Of a stretch of DNA of 64,000 bases, positions 7,771-16,727 are shown one piece after another. Made by a program: the position numbers and the translations under genes. This DNA is from HGM04593 sp045661205. GTDB taxonomy: Bacteria; Bacteroidota; Bacteroidia; Bacteroidales; Bacteroidaceae. The stretch covers positions 42,361 to 106,360 of the forward strand of contig JAZRFE010000042.1 of NCBI GenBank assembly GCA_045661205.1. Direction: 5' to 3'. The stretch's first letter is position 1. Every line of letters begins with the position of its first letter. The notes under the pieces are model-generated. The model had not been told where the DNA came from, did no database searches, and saw nothing but the letters and a program-made list of their open reading frames with translations.

Positions 7771-9921
7771 ATGAAAAAAGTATTCATACACTTTCTCATA
7801 TTACTGATATTACCCTCTGCCCTGTGTGCTCAAGTCATAAACGACAACATCGAAAAAGGAGAGAACAGCACCGGTTTTGGCAGTGGCGAGGTGTACAGTC
7901 CGTTCAAAAAGAACCCCAAAGACTCGACCAGCCAAATGCTTAATGTGCCACAGGAGATACACCAATGGCACGTAGGCGAACTGTTAGGCGAAGTGATACC
8001 CGTAAATGCCGACACTCTGCAACACATGTTCCAGAACTGGCACAGCACCGACGGCATGAACGGCGAGTATAACTACTTGGGTAACATGGGTTCACCACGA
8101 GAAACAAGAATATTTTTTCATCGCAAGGCATTGCCCGAGTACGATTTTTTAAGGCCTTATGACTATTTCATAACACCGACAAACAAGTTCTTCTTCACAG
8201 ACACAAAGTCGCCATACACCAATCTTAGCTACCACTCGTCGGGCGACAAAATCATCGGTGATGACCGTTTCAGAGCCTATTTTGCCACAAATGCCGGCAA
8301 GAAGTTCGGAGTGGGCTTTCTGTTCGACTACCTTTATGGTCGCGGAAGATACGACAACCAATCTACCGCATACACAAACTTCTCGTTATATTCATACTAC
8401 CGAAGCGACAAGTACAATTTCCATCTGCTCGCGAGCAGATACCATATGAAACTTGCCGAAAATGGTGGTATTATAGACGACATGTACATCACAAATCCCG
8501 AAAAGACCGAAAGCGGAAGCAAAAACTTCAGCACTGCCGACATACCCGTAAACCTTGACAAAGCATGGAACAGAAATGAGGTGTACTCGGCATTCTTCAC
8601 ACACAACTACAACCTGGGATTCTATCGCGACCGCATAGTTGCACCCATCGGCAACTCCACCATTCCACAAGAGGGTGGCGAACAACCCGACAACGATGCA
8701 GCAACAAATGCCGCACTCGACACTCTGGCAGAAGATAGCACTAGAGAGTTTGTGCCGGTGACGCGCTTCACACATACACTGAGCATAAATTCAGACGATA
8801 GAAGTTTTATAAACTATTCACAACCAAAGAATTTCTACGCCGACACATTCATGCGCGACGACTCGGTGGATAATACCAAAAACTTCAACATAAAAAATAC
8901 AGTTGCAATATCTCTGCTCGAAGGATTCAACAAATGGGCTGTGGCCGGAGTGACAGCATATGCCACATACGACTATCACAGATACACCCTACCCGACAGC
9001 CTGCCTAAAAGCCCTATGGAAGTGCGCTCCAAAGAGAATGAATACACATTGAGCGTGGGAGGAATATTGCAACGCAGCAAAAGCAAAACGCTCAACTACA
9101 AACTGCGCGGAGAGGCATCTGTCGCAGGTGAGGATATGGGTGCATTCCTGCTCGAAGGCGATGCACGACTCAAATTCAACCTATGGAAAGAGAGTGCACT
9201 CATCGATGCAAAAGCTTTCATAAAAAACAGCAACCCTTCGTTCTATTACAGACACTACCACTCGCAGCACTATTGGTGGGACAATGACCTCGACAAGGAG
9301 TTCCGTTCGAGAGCAGAGGCAAGCATCAGCGTAGAGCGTTGGGGCACAAAGCTATCGGCGGGAGTGGAGACTGTAAAGAATTACACCTATCTTGCCAACA
9401 ACTCTATCTCGAATGCCGCGGGCAATGGCTACCTGAACAGAATTTCAGTGGCACAGGAGAGTGCAAACATACAGGTGGTTTCGGCAACACTACAACAAAA
9501 CTTTAAAGCCGGCGTATTCCATTTCGACACAGAGCTAACATACCAGAAGAGCAGCAACAACGAAGTGCTGCCCTTGCCCGACCTGAACGTATATGCCAAT
9601 ATGTATGTGAAGTTCAAAATTGCGAATGTTCTGAACACCGAATTGGGTGCAGATGTACGTTATTTCACATCATACTACGCCCCCGACTACTCACCTGCCC
9701 TGGGACAGTTCTACCAGCAGAACCCCGGCGACAAAGTGGAGATAGGAAACTACCCGATAGCAAACATTTATGCCAATTTCCTGTTGAAACAGACACGTTT
9801 CTATGTTTTGTACCACCACATAAACGAAGGAACGGGCAACAGACAATATTTCCTTGCTCCCCACTACCCTATAAGCCCGAAGGCTTTGTGGTTTGGTCTT
9901 TCATGGAACTTTTATAATTAG
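7771..9921 (+). CDS. Putative outer-membrane porin, Porin_10 (DUF4289) type
   Basis: The protein has 716 residues with a signal peptide cleaved near LCAQ. The body is rich in alternating aromatic and polar residues typical of beta strands (for example YNFHLLASRYHMKL, FRAYFATNAGKKFGVGFLFD). It ends in aromatic residues, ALWFGLSWNFYN, as expected for an outer-membrane barrel with a C-terminal aromatic signal. Family assignment comes from the overall pattern and length. The substrate is unknown. It is the last of three rightward envelope genes and lies 6 bases before the oxidoreductase gene. Confidence 0.8.
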   Translation: MKKVFIHFLILLILPSALCAQVINDNIEKGENSTGFGSGEVYSPFKKNPKDSTSQMLNVPQEIHQWHVGELLGEVIPVNADTLQHMFQNWHSTDGMNGEYNYLGNMGSPRETRIFFHRKALPEYDFLRPYDYFITPTNKFFFTDTKSPYTNLSYHSSGDKIIGDDRFRAYFATNAGKKFGVGFLFDYLYGRGRYDNQSTAYTNFSLYSYYRSDKYNFHLLASRYHMKLAENGGIIDDMYITNPEKTESGSKNFSTADIPVNLDKAWNRNEVYSAFFTHNYNLGFYRDRIVAPIGNSTIPQEGGEQPDNDAATNAALDTLAEDSTREFVPVTRFTHTLSINSDDRSFINYSQPKNFYADTFMRDDSVDNTKNFNIKNTVAISLLEGFNKWAVAGVTAYATYDYHRYTLPDSLPKSPMEVRSKENEYTLSVGGILQRSKSKTLNYKLRGEASVAGEDMGAFLLEGDARLKFNLWKESALIDAKAFIKNSNPSFYYRHYHSQHYWWDNDLDKEFRSRAEASISVERWGTKLSAGVETVKNYTYLANNSISNAAGNGYLNRISVAQESANIQVVSATLQQNFKAGVFHFDTELTYQKSSNNEVLPLPDLNVYANMYVKFKIANVLNTELGADVRYFTSYYAPDYSPALGQFYQQNPGDKVEIGNYPIANIYANFLLKQTRFYVLYHHINEGTGNRQYFLAPHYPISPKALWFGLSWNFYN

Positions 9922-9927
9922 AAATTT

Positions 9928-10908
9928 ATGAACAAAATCATAAAATGGGGCTTCATAGGATGTGGCGAAGCTACCGAGAAGAAAAGCGGGCCGGCGTTCA
10001 ACTGCGTGAAAGAATCGACAGTTGTGGCTGTCATGGGCCGCGACAAGGAAAAGACAAAGGCATATGCCAAGCGCAACAGAATATCCAAATGGTACACTGA
10101 TGCACAGGAGCTTATCGACGACCCCGAGGTAAATGCCGTATATATTGCAACGCCCCCGTCGTCGCATGCTACATTCGCAATAATGTCGATGAAAGCGGGC
10201 AAGCCGGTGTATGTAGAAAAGCCTCTTGCTGCCAACTACGAGGATTGCTCACGAATAAACAGAATATCACAAGAAACAGGCGTTCCCTGCTTCGTTGCCT
10301 ACTACCGCAGATATCTGCCCTACTTCAATAAGGTGCGCGAGCTGCTGCCACGAATAGGAAAAATTCTTAACGTACAGATACGTTTCGCCGTACCCCCTCG
10401 CGACCTCGACTTCAACCGCAGCAACCTACCCTGGAGAGTAATTCCCGACATTGCCGGCGGAGGATATTTCTACGACCTTGCCCCCCATCAGCTCGACCTG
10501 TTGCAGGAGATGTTCGGCTGCATACTCTATGCCGAAGGCTATTCGACCAATCGTGGTGGGCTGTACAAGGCTGAAGATACTGTGAGCGCATGCTTCAAAT
10601 TTGAGAGCGGAATACCCGGTTCGGGCTCGTGGTGTTTTGTAGCACACGAATCGGCACGCGAGGACCACATTGAGATATTCGGCGACAAAGGAAGTTTAAA
10701 ATTCTCTGTGTTCACATTCGAGCCTATAAAACTATACAGTAGCGATGGTTATGAAGAGTTTCAGGTGCCCAACCCTCTTTATGTGCAGTTGCCTCTGATA
10801 AAAAACATCGTAGAGCACCTGCAACGACGCGGAGTGTGCACATGCGACAGCGTAAGCGCAACACCCACCAACTGGGTGATGGACAAGATTTTAGGAAAGA
10901 TAATCTAA
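9928..10908 (+). CDS. Gfo/Idh/MocA-family NAD(P)-dependent oxidoreductase
   Basis: The protein has 326 residues and no signal peptide, so it is cytoplasmic. The N-terminal Rossmann motif is GFIGCGEATE. The family signature EKPLA is at about residue 93, in YVEKPLAANYEDC. The second domain has GGGYFYDLAPHQLDLLQ, where the DxxxH pair supplies the usual catalytic His. Such enzymes oxidise or reduce sugars, inositols or related ring alcohols. The actual substrate is not predictable here. It sits between two envelope genes and starts 6 bases after the porin. Confidence 0.85.
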   Translation: MNKIIKWGFIGCGEATEKKSGPAFNCVKESTVVAVMGRDKEKTKAYAKRNRISKWYTDAQELIDDPEVNAVYIATPPSSHATFAIMSMKAGKPVYVEKPLAANYEDCSRINRISQETGVPCFVAYYRRYLPYFNKVRELLPRIGKILNVQIRFAVPPRDLDFNRSNLPWRVIPDIAGGGYFYDLAPHQLDLLQEMFGCILYAEGYSTNRGGLYKAEDTVSACFKFESGIPGSGSWCFVAHESAREDHIEIFGDKGSLKFSVFTFEPIKLYSSDGYEEFQVPNPLYVQLPLIKNIVEHLQRRGVCTCDSVSATPTNWVMDKILGKII

Positions 10909-10943
10909 ATATAAGGCTTTCACTATCCATAAAGGTATTGTAT

Positions 10944-12068
10944 ATGCCGTACAACGCAAGGAGAATAGAAAATTTTTCGATACTGACGATTCTTTTGCTG
11001 TTATTGCAACTGCCGTCAGCCGAATCGCTTGCGCAAAACGCAATACATCTTGACTCGCTGAACGTGCTCAAGTACCCGGGGTACATCATCGACTACACTC
11101 AAAAGGGAATAAAATACACCGACAAGATTATCGATAAATTTCTTGACGGCAAGGACATACGCTACAAGACTCCCAACTTGTATGTATGGCGATTTATGCT
11201 GCAATACAGCAACTACTACGAGTATTATAAATTCTCGGCACGCAACAACCCGCAGAGTTTCACACTATCACCCGACAACAGGAACAAACTAGGGGTATAT
11301 ATAGGATGGAAATGGATATTTCTGGGCTGGTCGTTCAACCTCGACAGAGACAATACAAGCAAAGACTGGAACTTCAGTTTCTACACTGCCAAATTGGGTA
11401 TCGACGTTTTTCACCGCAACACAGGAGAAAATTTCAGGTTAAGGAAACTTACGGGATTTAAAAACCCCGTAAGCGGGGATTATCTTGTACCTCAACAGCA
11501 ACTGTTTGGCGGAATTACCGTAAAGCAGACGGGAATGAACATATACTATATTTTCAATAACGAAAAATTTTCATACCCCGCAGCATACAGCCAATCTACC
11601 AACCAACGCATAAGCTGTGGTTCGTTCATTTTGGGAGCCAGCTATTCGCAGCAATCGTTCAGGATGGATGTTACAAAATTCGACAACAATATTAGAGAAG
11701 CAATGCACCCTTCGCTGAATTTCAACCACATAGAGTACCACGATTACAGCATCAACGCGGGATATACATACAATTGGGTATTTGCCAAGAATTGCCTTGC
11801 CAATATCTCGCTGACACCCGCATTGGGCTACAAACACTCGTGCGTAAAGAGCGATGAAAATCAGTCGATATTCAACAACATAAATGTGGACCTTGTCTCG
11901 CGTGCTGCGCTTGTGTACAACAACTCCCGTTGGTTTGCAGGAGTGTCGTTGGTATCGCACACATACACCTACCGCAAGAAGGCACTTTCAATCATCAACG
12001 GTTTCGGGGTGGTGAATGTGTATAGCGGCATCAATCTGTTCAGCAAAAAAGAGGAGGAGAAAAAATAA
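10944..12068 (+). CDS. DUF4421 domain-containing outer-membrane-like protein
   Basis: About 374 residues from the ATG at 10944. An upstream in-frame ATG would overlap the oxidoreductase gene by over 70 bases and lack a signal peptide at its front. The protein starts with a signal sequence (hydrophobic LTILLLLLQLPSA, cleaved near SLAQN). Repeated beta-strand-like segments with many aromatic residues follow, as in DUF4421 proteins, which are predicted barrels of unknown function. VYIGWKWIFLGWSFNLD and FGVVNVYSGINLF are representative strands. Outer-membrane location is inferred. Confidence 0.75.
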   Translation: MPYNARRIENFSILTILLLLLQLPSAESLAQNAIHLDSLNVLKYPGYIIDYTQKGIKYTDKIIDKFLDGKDIRYKTPNLYVWRFMLQYSNYYEYYKFSARNNPQSFTLSPDNRNKLGVYIGWKWIFLGWSFNLDRDNTSKDWNFSFYTAKLGIDVFHRNTGENFRLRKLTGFKNPVSGDYLVPQQQLFGGITVKQTGMNIYYIFNNEKFSYPAAYSQSTNQRISCGSFILGASYSQQSFRMDVTKFDNNIREAMHPSLNFNHIEYHDYSINAGYTYNWVFAKNCLANISLTPALGYKHSCVKSDENQSIFNNINVDLVSRAALVYNNSRWFAGVSLVSHTYTYRKKALSIINGFGVVNVYSGINLFSKKEEEKK

Positions 12069-12098
12069 AAAAATGGCTACCATAAAAAAGGCAGCCAC
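12060..12098 (-). terminator. Terminator of tRNA-Arg
   Basis: On the minus strand GTGGCTGCC pairs with GGTAGCCAT using two G-U pairs, then a long T-rich tail follows. On the plus strand the same positions give A-C mismatches, so the hairpin is built for leftward RNA. Confidence 0.8.
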
Positions 12099-12106
12099 AT
12101 AACAAG

Positions 12107-12178
12107 TACACCTGTAGGGAATCGAACCCTAATCTGAAGAACCGGAATCTTCCATTCTATCCATTGAACTACAGATGC
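12107..12178 (-). tRNA. tRNA-Arg (anticodon CCG)
   Basis: This 72-base tRNA folds fully. The acceptor stem is GCATCTG with CAGGTGT, the D stem GTTC with GAAT, the anticodon stem GAAGA with TCTTC around loop TTCCGGT, the variable loop AGAT, and the T stem TAGGG with CCCTA around TTCGATT. The anticodon CCG reads CGG (Arg). The discriminator base is A, and the 3' CCA is not encoded (CTT follows). A terminator lies just downstream and TACCTTTG lies 17 bases upstream. Confidence 0.95.
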
Positions 12179-12189
12179 ATATTTCACGT

Positions 12190-12370
12190 AAAGTGCAAAG
12201 GTACAAACAAGCGAGCAATATAAATAAAAGGCTTGCTTTTATATTTTACAGCGAGCGCAGTGTACTTTCGCGTTACTACGCAAAGGTACAAACAAGCGAG
12301 CAAATAAATTAAAGCTTGCTTGTTTTTTACAGCGAGCGCAGTGTACCTTCGCGTGCAACGCAAAGGTACA
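12190..12370 (-). repeat. Tandem repeat array with a promoter-like motif in each unit
   Basis: Two units and the start of a third, with period 80-85 bases, begin GCAAAGGTACAAACAA at about 12195, 12280 and 12360. Each unit reads TACCTTTG on the minus strand (12196-12203, 12281-12288, 12361-12368), a match to the -7 consensus pointing at tRNA-Arg. Units 1 and 2 also share an AGCGAGCGCAGTGTAC block. The unit nearest the tRNA would start RNA about a dozen bases before the mature 5' end. Confidence 0.8.
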
Positions 12371-12442
12371 AACAAAAACGTGCTTTTTGAAGTATTTTCA
12401 CAAGAAAATCCCCTTTTTTATCTTTATTTAATAACAAAATGC

Positions 12443-12450
12443 TATATTTG
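12443..12450 (+). promoter_or_regulatory. -7 element for the polyferredoxin gene
   Basis: TATATTTG fits TAnnTTTG, 93 bases before the start codon. No good -33 element is seen. The leader between holds no open frame of note. Confidence 0.45.
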
Positions 12451-12543
12451 CGTAATGTGCAGATATGGTGCGCATGGCTATTAACTGCAAGAGCCAACAC
12501 ACGTTTAACACACACTTGAAAAAAAATAAAACCATTAAATATC

Positions 12544-14019
12544 ATGTTGCGAAAATTAAGAATAGGATTGGCGGCAATCTTCTACGCCGCAATTACGTTG
12601 CTGTTCCTCGATTTTACGGGAACTACACATAAAGACCTTGGATGGATGGCAAAAATCCAATTTTTGCCGGCTCTGTTGGCTACAAATGTTGCCATTGTCA
12701 TTGTGTTAATAGTTTTGACATTGCTATTGGGCAGAGTGTACTGCTCGATTATTTGTCCGCTTGGAGTGATGCAGGACATCATCGGATTTTTCGGACGCAA
12801 GAGCCGCAAGAACCGTTACAGCTATTCCCCTGCAAAAAACATTCTTCGCTACACGATATTGGTGCTGTTCATCGCTGCAATGGTAGCAGGAGTAGGCTCG
12901 GCAGTGGCTCTGCTCGCCCCTTACAGTGCATATGGTCGCATTGCACAAAACTTGCTGTCGCCGCTGTGGATTACAGGTAACAATGTACTTGCCTACTTTG
13001 CCGAGAGAGCCGACAGCTATGCGTTCTACACTGCACCTGTATGGATAAGAAGCATCGCCACATTCTCGGTGGCTGCCGCGACATTGGTGATTATCGCAAT
13101 ACTCGCGTGGCGCGGAGGAAGAACATATTGCAACACCATCTGCCCCGTTGGAACATTCTTGGGAGTATTGTCGCGCTTCTCGCTGTTGCGCCCCACGATA
13201 GACACTGCAAAGTGTAACGGTTGCGGACTTTGCGCACGAGGTTGCAAGGCGTCGTGCATCGACAGCAAGAGCCATACTATCGACTACAGCCGTTGTGTTG
13301 CCTGCATGGACTGTCTGGAAAACTGCAAGAAGGATGCTATAACATACACTTATAAAAGAGCGAAAGCCGGCAACGAGGCAAAGGAGAGCGACGCATCGCG
13401 TCGCAGTTTCCTGTCGATAGCCACTATCTTTGCGGCAGGCACCATCGCCAAGGCCGAGGAAAAGAAGATGAAGGCAGGCCTTGCTATTATCGAGGAGAAA
13501 AAAGTGCCCGAACGCGAGACACGCATCGTACCCCCCGGAGCACAAAGCGTGCGTAACCTTGCCAACCGCTGCACCGCCTGTCAGTTGTGTGTATCGGTGT
13601 GCCCCAACGAGGTGTTGCGCCCATCAAACAACATCGCAACATTGATGCAACCCGAAATGTCATACGAGAGAGGCTACTGCCGTCCCGAGTGTACAAAGTG
13701 CAGCGAGGTGTGTCCCACAGGAGCTATACGTTTGATAACCAAAGAAGAGAAGTCGGCTACTCAGATTGGTCATGCGGTGGTAATACGCGAAAACTGTGTC
13801 GCAGTTACCGACAAGGTTTCATGCGGCAACTGCGAACGCCACTGTCCTGTGGGAGCAATAACAATGGTTCTCTCGAACCCCGAGGACAAATCATCTCCCA
13901 AAGTGCCGGTGGTGAACGTAGAGCGTTGCATTGGCTGCGGAGCATGTGAGAACTTGTGCCCGGCACGTCCGCTGAGCGCAATATATGTAGAGGGACACGT
14001 CACACATAGAACTATCTAA
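12544..14019 (+). CDS. Membrane polyferredoxin: NapH/YccM-like domain fused to a NapG-like Fe-S domain
   Basis: The protein has 491 residues. The membrane part (1-205) has about five helices and two CxxxCP motifs (Cys67/71 and 196/200), as in NapH/RnfB-associated YccM proteins. Two 4Fe-4S motifs follow (Cys224-234, Cys251-261). A twin-arginine-like segment, SRRSFLSIATIFAAG (286-299), then precedes four more cluster motifs (Cys343-353, 379-390, 418-434, 462-472). This layout resembles NapH and NapG joined in one chain, so it probably moves electrons between the quinone pool and a partner across the membrane. It is 12 bases before an Fe-S aldo/keto reductase gene, the likely partner. Confidence 0.82.
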   Translation: MLRKLRIGLAAIFYAAITLLFLDFTGTTHKDLGWMAKIQFLPALLATNVAIVIVLIVLTLLLGRVYCSIICPLGVMQDIIGFFGRKSRKNRYSYSPAKNILRYTILVLFIAAMVAGVGSAVALLAPYSAYGRIAQNLLSPLWITGNNVLAYFAERADSYAFYTAPVWIRSIATFSVAAATLVIIAILAWRGGRTYCNTICPVGTFLGVLSRFSLLRPTIDTAKCNGCGLCARGCKASCIDSKSHTIDYSRCVACMDCLENCKKDAITYTYKRAKAGNEAKESDASRRSFLSIATIFAAGTIAKAEEKKMKAGLAIIEEKKVPERETRIVPPGAQSVRNLANRCTACQLCVSVCPNEVLRPSNNIATLMQPEMSYERGYCRPECTKCSEVCPTGAIRLITKEEKSATQIGHAVVIRENCVAVTDKVSCGNCERHCPVGAITMVLSNPEDKSSPKVPVVNVERCIGCGACENLCPARPLSAIYVEGHVTHRTI

Positions 14020-14031
14020 AAAACGAGTATC

Positions 14032-15459
14032 ATGGAAAACAACAAAAATATCAACCGCCGCGACTTTCTCAAACGTTTGAACGCAGCAACAGCTGCCATC
14101 GGCGGAGCATCATTGATGGGATGCGGTAAGGCTACCACAACATCTGCCACCGAGACATCAAAAAAGGAGAAGAGCGGAGGTATGACCTATCGCACAACAC
14201 CCACCACCGGCGACAAAGTGTCGTTGTTGGGTTACGGCTGTCTGCGTTGGTTCTCGCTGCGCGACAAGGAGACAGGCATCATAGACCAGGAGGGTGTGAA
14301 CGAGCTTGTGGACTATGCAATCGCTCATGGTGTGAACTATTTTGATACAGCCCCCGTATATTGCGACGGAGAGTGTGAACGCGTAACGGGTATTGCGCTT
14401 AACCGCCACCCGAGAGACAAATTCTTTATCGCTGCGAAAATATCCAATCTGTCACCCCATCAGTGGAGTCGCGAAGAGACATTGAAGATGTACGAGAACT
14501 CGTTCAAGGAGTTGAACATGGACTACATCGATTATCTGCTGCTGCATGGCGTGGGCATGGGTAAAGGCATAGAGGAGTTCGAGGCACGATTCATTAACAA
14601 CGGTGTACTCGACGACCTCGTAGAGGACCGCAAGAAGGGCCGCATACGTAACCTCGGTTGGTCGTTCCACGGCGATGTGAAACTGTTCGACCACCTGCTG
14701 AAACTGCACGACGAGGGCAAATACAAATGGGATTTTGCACAAATTCAGCTTAACTACGTCGATTGGAGACATGCCCAAGAGGAGCATTCGCGTAACATTA
14801 ATGCCGAATACCTCTACGGCGAGTTGGAGAAACGCGGTATTCCGGCAGTAATCATGGAGCCGCTGCTCGGTGGCCGTCTCTCGAATGTTCCCGACCACAT
14901 TGCGCTGCAACTGAAGGAGCGTCGCCCCGACATGTCAATAGCCTCATGGGCTTTCCGTTTCGCCGGCACACGCCCCGGCATCCTCTCGGTGCTCAGCGGT
15001 ATGCCTTACATGGAGCACTTGAAAGAAAACGTGGAGACATTCTCGCCCATAGAGCCGCTGACACAGGAGGATATGGATTTCCTCGACTCTACTGCCCAGC
15101 AGCTTCTGCGCTACCCCACAATTCCTTGCAACGACTGCAAATATTGCATGCCGTGCCCCTATGGTCTCGATATTCCGGGAATTTTGCAACACTTCAACAA
15201 GTGTATCAACGAGGGTAGAATGCCTCTTACATCGCAAGACCCCACCTATCGCGAGGCTCGACGTGCTTTCCTCATTGGCTACGACCGCTCGGTGCCCAAG
15301 CTACGACAGGCCGACCACTGCATTGGGTGTAACAAATGTACACAGCACTGTCCGCAGAATATAAACATCCCGCGTCAGATGAAACGAATAGACCGTTTCG
15401 TGGAGGACTTGAAACAGGAGCGCGAGTTTGACAAGACAACATATATTTGGATGAGATAG
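14032..15459 (+). CDS. Exported aldo/keto reductase with C-terminal 4Fe-4S clusters
   Basis: The protein has 475 residues. The N-terminus has a twin-arginine motif, NRRDFLKRL, and then a possible lipobox, SLMGCG, so it may be Tat-exported and lipid-anchored. The aldo/keto reductase barrel follows, with catalytic-type residues in YFDTAPVYC (Asp, Tyr), AAKIS (Lys) and LLHGVG (His). The C-terminal part has CNDCKYCMPCPYG and CIGCNKCTQHCPQNI, each fitting a 4Fe-4S cluster. It probably reduces a small carbonyl compound with electrons from the adjacent polyferredoxin rather than, or in addition to, NADPH. The substrate is unknown. Confidence 0.83.
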   Translation: MENNKNINRRDFLKRLNAATAAIGGASLMGCGKATTTSATETSKKEKSGGMTYRTTPTTGDKVSLLGYGCLRWFSLRDKETGIIDQEGVNELVDYAIAHGVNYFDTAPVYCDGECERVTGIALNRHPRDKFFIAAKISNLSPHQWSREETLKMYENSFKELNMDYIDYLLLHGVGMGKGIEEFEARFINNGVLDDLVEDRKKGRIRNLGWSFHGDVKLFDHLLKLHDEGKYKWDFAQIQLNYVDWRHAQEEHSRNINAEYLYGELEKRGIPAVIMEPLLGGRLSNVPDHIALQLKERRPDMSIASWAFRFAGTRPGILSVLSGMPYMEHLKENVETFSPIEPLTQEDMDFLDSTAQQLLRYPTIPCNDCKYCMPCPYGLDIPGILQHFNKCINEGRMPLTSQDPTYREARRAFLIGYDRSVPKLRQADHCIGCNKCTQHCPQNINIPRQMKRIDRFVEDLKQEREFDKTTYIWMR

Positions 15460-15463
15460 GTAT

Positions 15464-15640
15464 CACAGGCGGTTTGCACTATTTTTAAATAATATAGGCT
15501 GCGCCTCGGGAGAAAAAATAAGTAAGCAGATTTTTAATCACAGACGGTTTGCACTATATTTTAATAAAATAGGCGGCACCTCGGGAGAAAAAAAATAAGT
15601 AAACTTATTTTGTTCTCCACTCGGTTTGCACTATTTTTGC
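15464..15640 (+). repeat. Degenerate tandem promoter-like repeats before asnA
   Basis: Three copies of CGGTTTGCACTAT (near 15470, 15545 and 15622) recur every 75-80 bases. The first two continue into a shared A/T stretch, a GGCxGCxCCTCGGGAG block and a poly-A/AAGTAA segment. Only the third keeps a full -7 element (TATTTTTG). The first two read TATTTTTA and TATATTTT at the same point. Confidence 0.75.
15608..15639 (+). promoter_or_regulatory. Promoter of asnA-ung
   Basis: TTTTG (15608-15612), 19 bases, then TATTTTTG (15632-15639) match the Bacteroidota consensus. The start codon is 41 bases on. Confidence 0.78.
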
Positions 15641-15680
15641 AAACTGAATAAACACGAAACAGTTTCATATACAAACAAAG

Positions 15681-16718
15681 ATGAAAATATTTGATTTACC
15701 CGAAACATACACTCCCCTGCTCGACCTGAAACAGACCGAGCTGGCAATCAAACAAATAAAAGAGACTTTTCAGAATAATCTCTCTTCGACTCTGCGCCTT
15801 AGACGCGTCACTGCACCGCTCTTCGTATTGAGAGGAACAGGACTCAACGACGACCTCAATGGCGTGGAGGATGCGGTAAATTTCCCCATAAAAGATATGA
15901 ACGGTGCTGTCGCCGAGGTTGTTCACTCGCTTGCGAAATGGAAACGTGTGACACTCGCCGACTACGAGATAAAAGAGGGTCATGGTATCTACACCGACAT
16001 GAATGCTATTCGTGCCGACGAGGAACTTGACAACCTCCACTCACTCTACGTGGACCAGTGGGACTGGGAACGTGTAATCACTGCCGAGGATCGCAACGTC
16101 GCTTTCTTACGTCAGATTGTCGAGGACATCTACTCGGCAATCATCCGCACAGAGTACACACTCTGCGAATACTACCCCACACTGAAGCCCATGTTGCCCT
16201 CGAAGATACACTTTATCCACTCCGAGGAGTTGCGCCGTCTCTACCCCGACATGACTCCCAAAGAGCGCGAGAATGCTATCACCAAAGAGCACAAGGCTGT
16301 GTTTATCATTGGCATCGGCGGAGAGCTGGGCGATGGCACACGCCACGACAACCGCGCACCTGACTACGACGATTACAGCACACCCAACGAAGAGGGATTC
16401 TACGGACTTAACGGTGATATGTTCATCTGGTCGCCTGTGTTGGGTTGCGCAATAGAGCTGTCGTCGATGGGTATTCGCGTGGACAAGAAAGCACTGCTGC
16501 ATCAGCTTGAGATTTCGGGAAAAGAGGAGCGCAAAGAGCTCTATTTCCACCGCCGTCTGCTCGATGGTACTCTGCCTCTCTCAATAGGTGGTGGTTTGGG
16601 ACAGTCGCGCTTGTGTATGCTGTTGCTGCACAAGGCACACATCGGCGAGATTCAGGCAAGTATATGGCCTCAGGAGATGCGCGACGAGTGCAAAAAGATT
16701 GGTATTCCCTTAATCTAA
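15681..16718 (+). CDS. asnA: Aspartate-ammonia ligase AsnA
   Basis: At 345 residues it matches the usual AsnA length. It joins ammonia to aspartate with ATP (giving AMP) to make asparagine in the cytoplasm. The fold is like class II tRNA synthetases. Family stretches include RVTAPLFV near residue 45, GLNDDLNGVE, VDQWDWERVI, and the C-terminal GGGLGQSRLCMLLL, which is the ATP-binding motif 3 with its Arg. It is the ammonia-dependent type and has no glutaminase domain. A strong promoter lies just upstream, and ung follows 9 bases later, so the two are likely co-transcribed. Confidence 0.95.
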   Translation: MKIFDLPETYTPLLDLKQTELAIKQIKETFQNNLSSTLRLRRVTAPLFVLRGTGLNDDLNGVEDAVNFPIKDMNGAVAEVVHSLAKWKRVTLADYEIKEGHGIYTDMNAIRADEELDNLHSLYVDQWDWERVITAEDRNVAFLRQIVEDIYSAIIRTEYTLCEYYPTLKPMLPSKIHFIHSEELRRLYPDMTPKERENAITKEHKAVFIIGIGGELGDGTRHDNRAPDYDDYSTPNEEGFYGLNGDMFIWSPVLGCAIELSSMGIRVDKKALLHQLEISGKEERKELYFHRRLLDGTLPLSIGGGLGQSRLCMLLLHKAHIGEIQASIWPQEMRDECKKIGIPLI

Positions 16719-16727
16719 GAAGCATCT

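Noticed and set aside
12190..12370. CRISPR-like spacing of the repeats at 12.2 kb, and similarly at 15.5, 48.5 and 57.6 kb
   Set aside because: The units are 75-101 bases with repeated, not unique, interiors, and no cas genes are present.
12107..12370. Possible attachment site of an integrative element at tRNA-Arg
   Set aside because: The repeats lie on the 5' side of the tRNA, not at its 3' end, and no integrase gene or 3'-end duplicate is seen.
12724..13545. A 273-residue minus-strand frame opposite the polyferredoxin
   Set aside because: It is antisense to six conserved cluster motifs and has a Cys/Ala-rich sequence without a domain.
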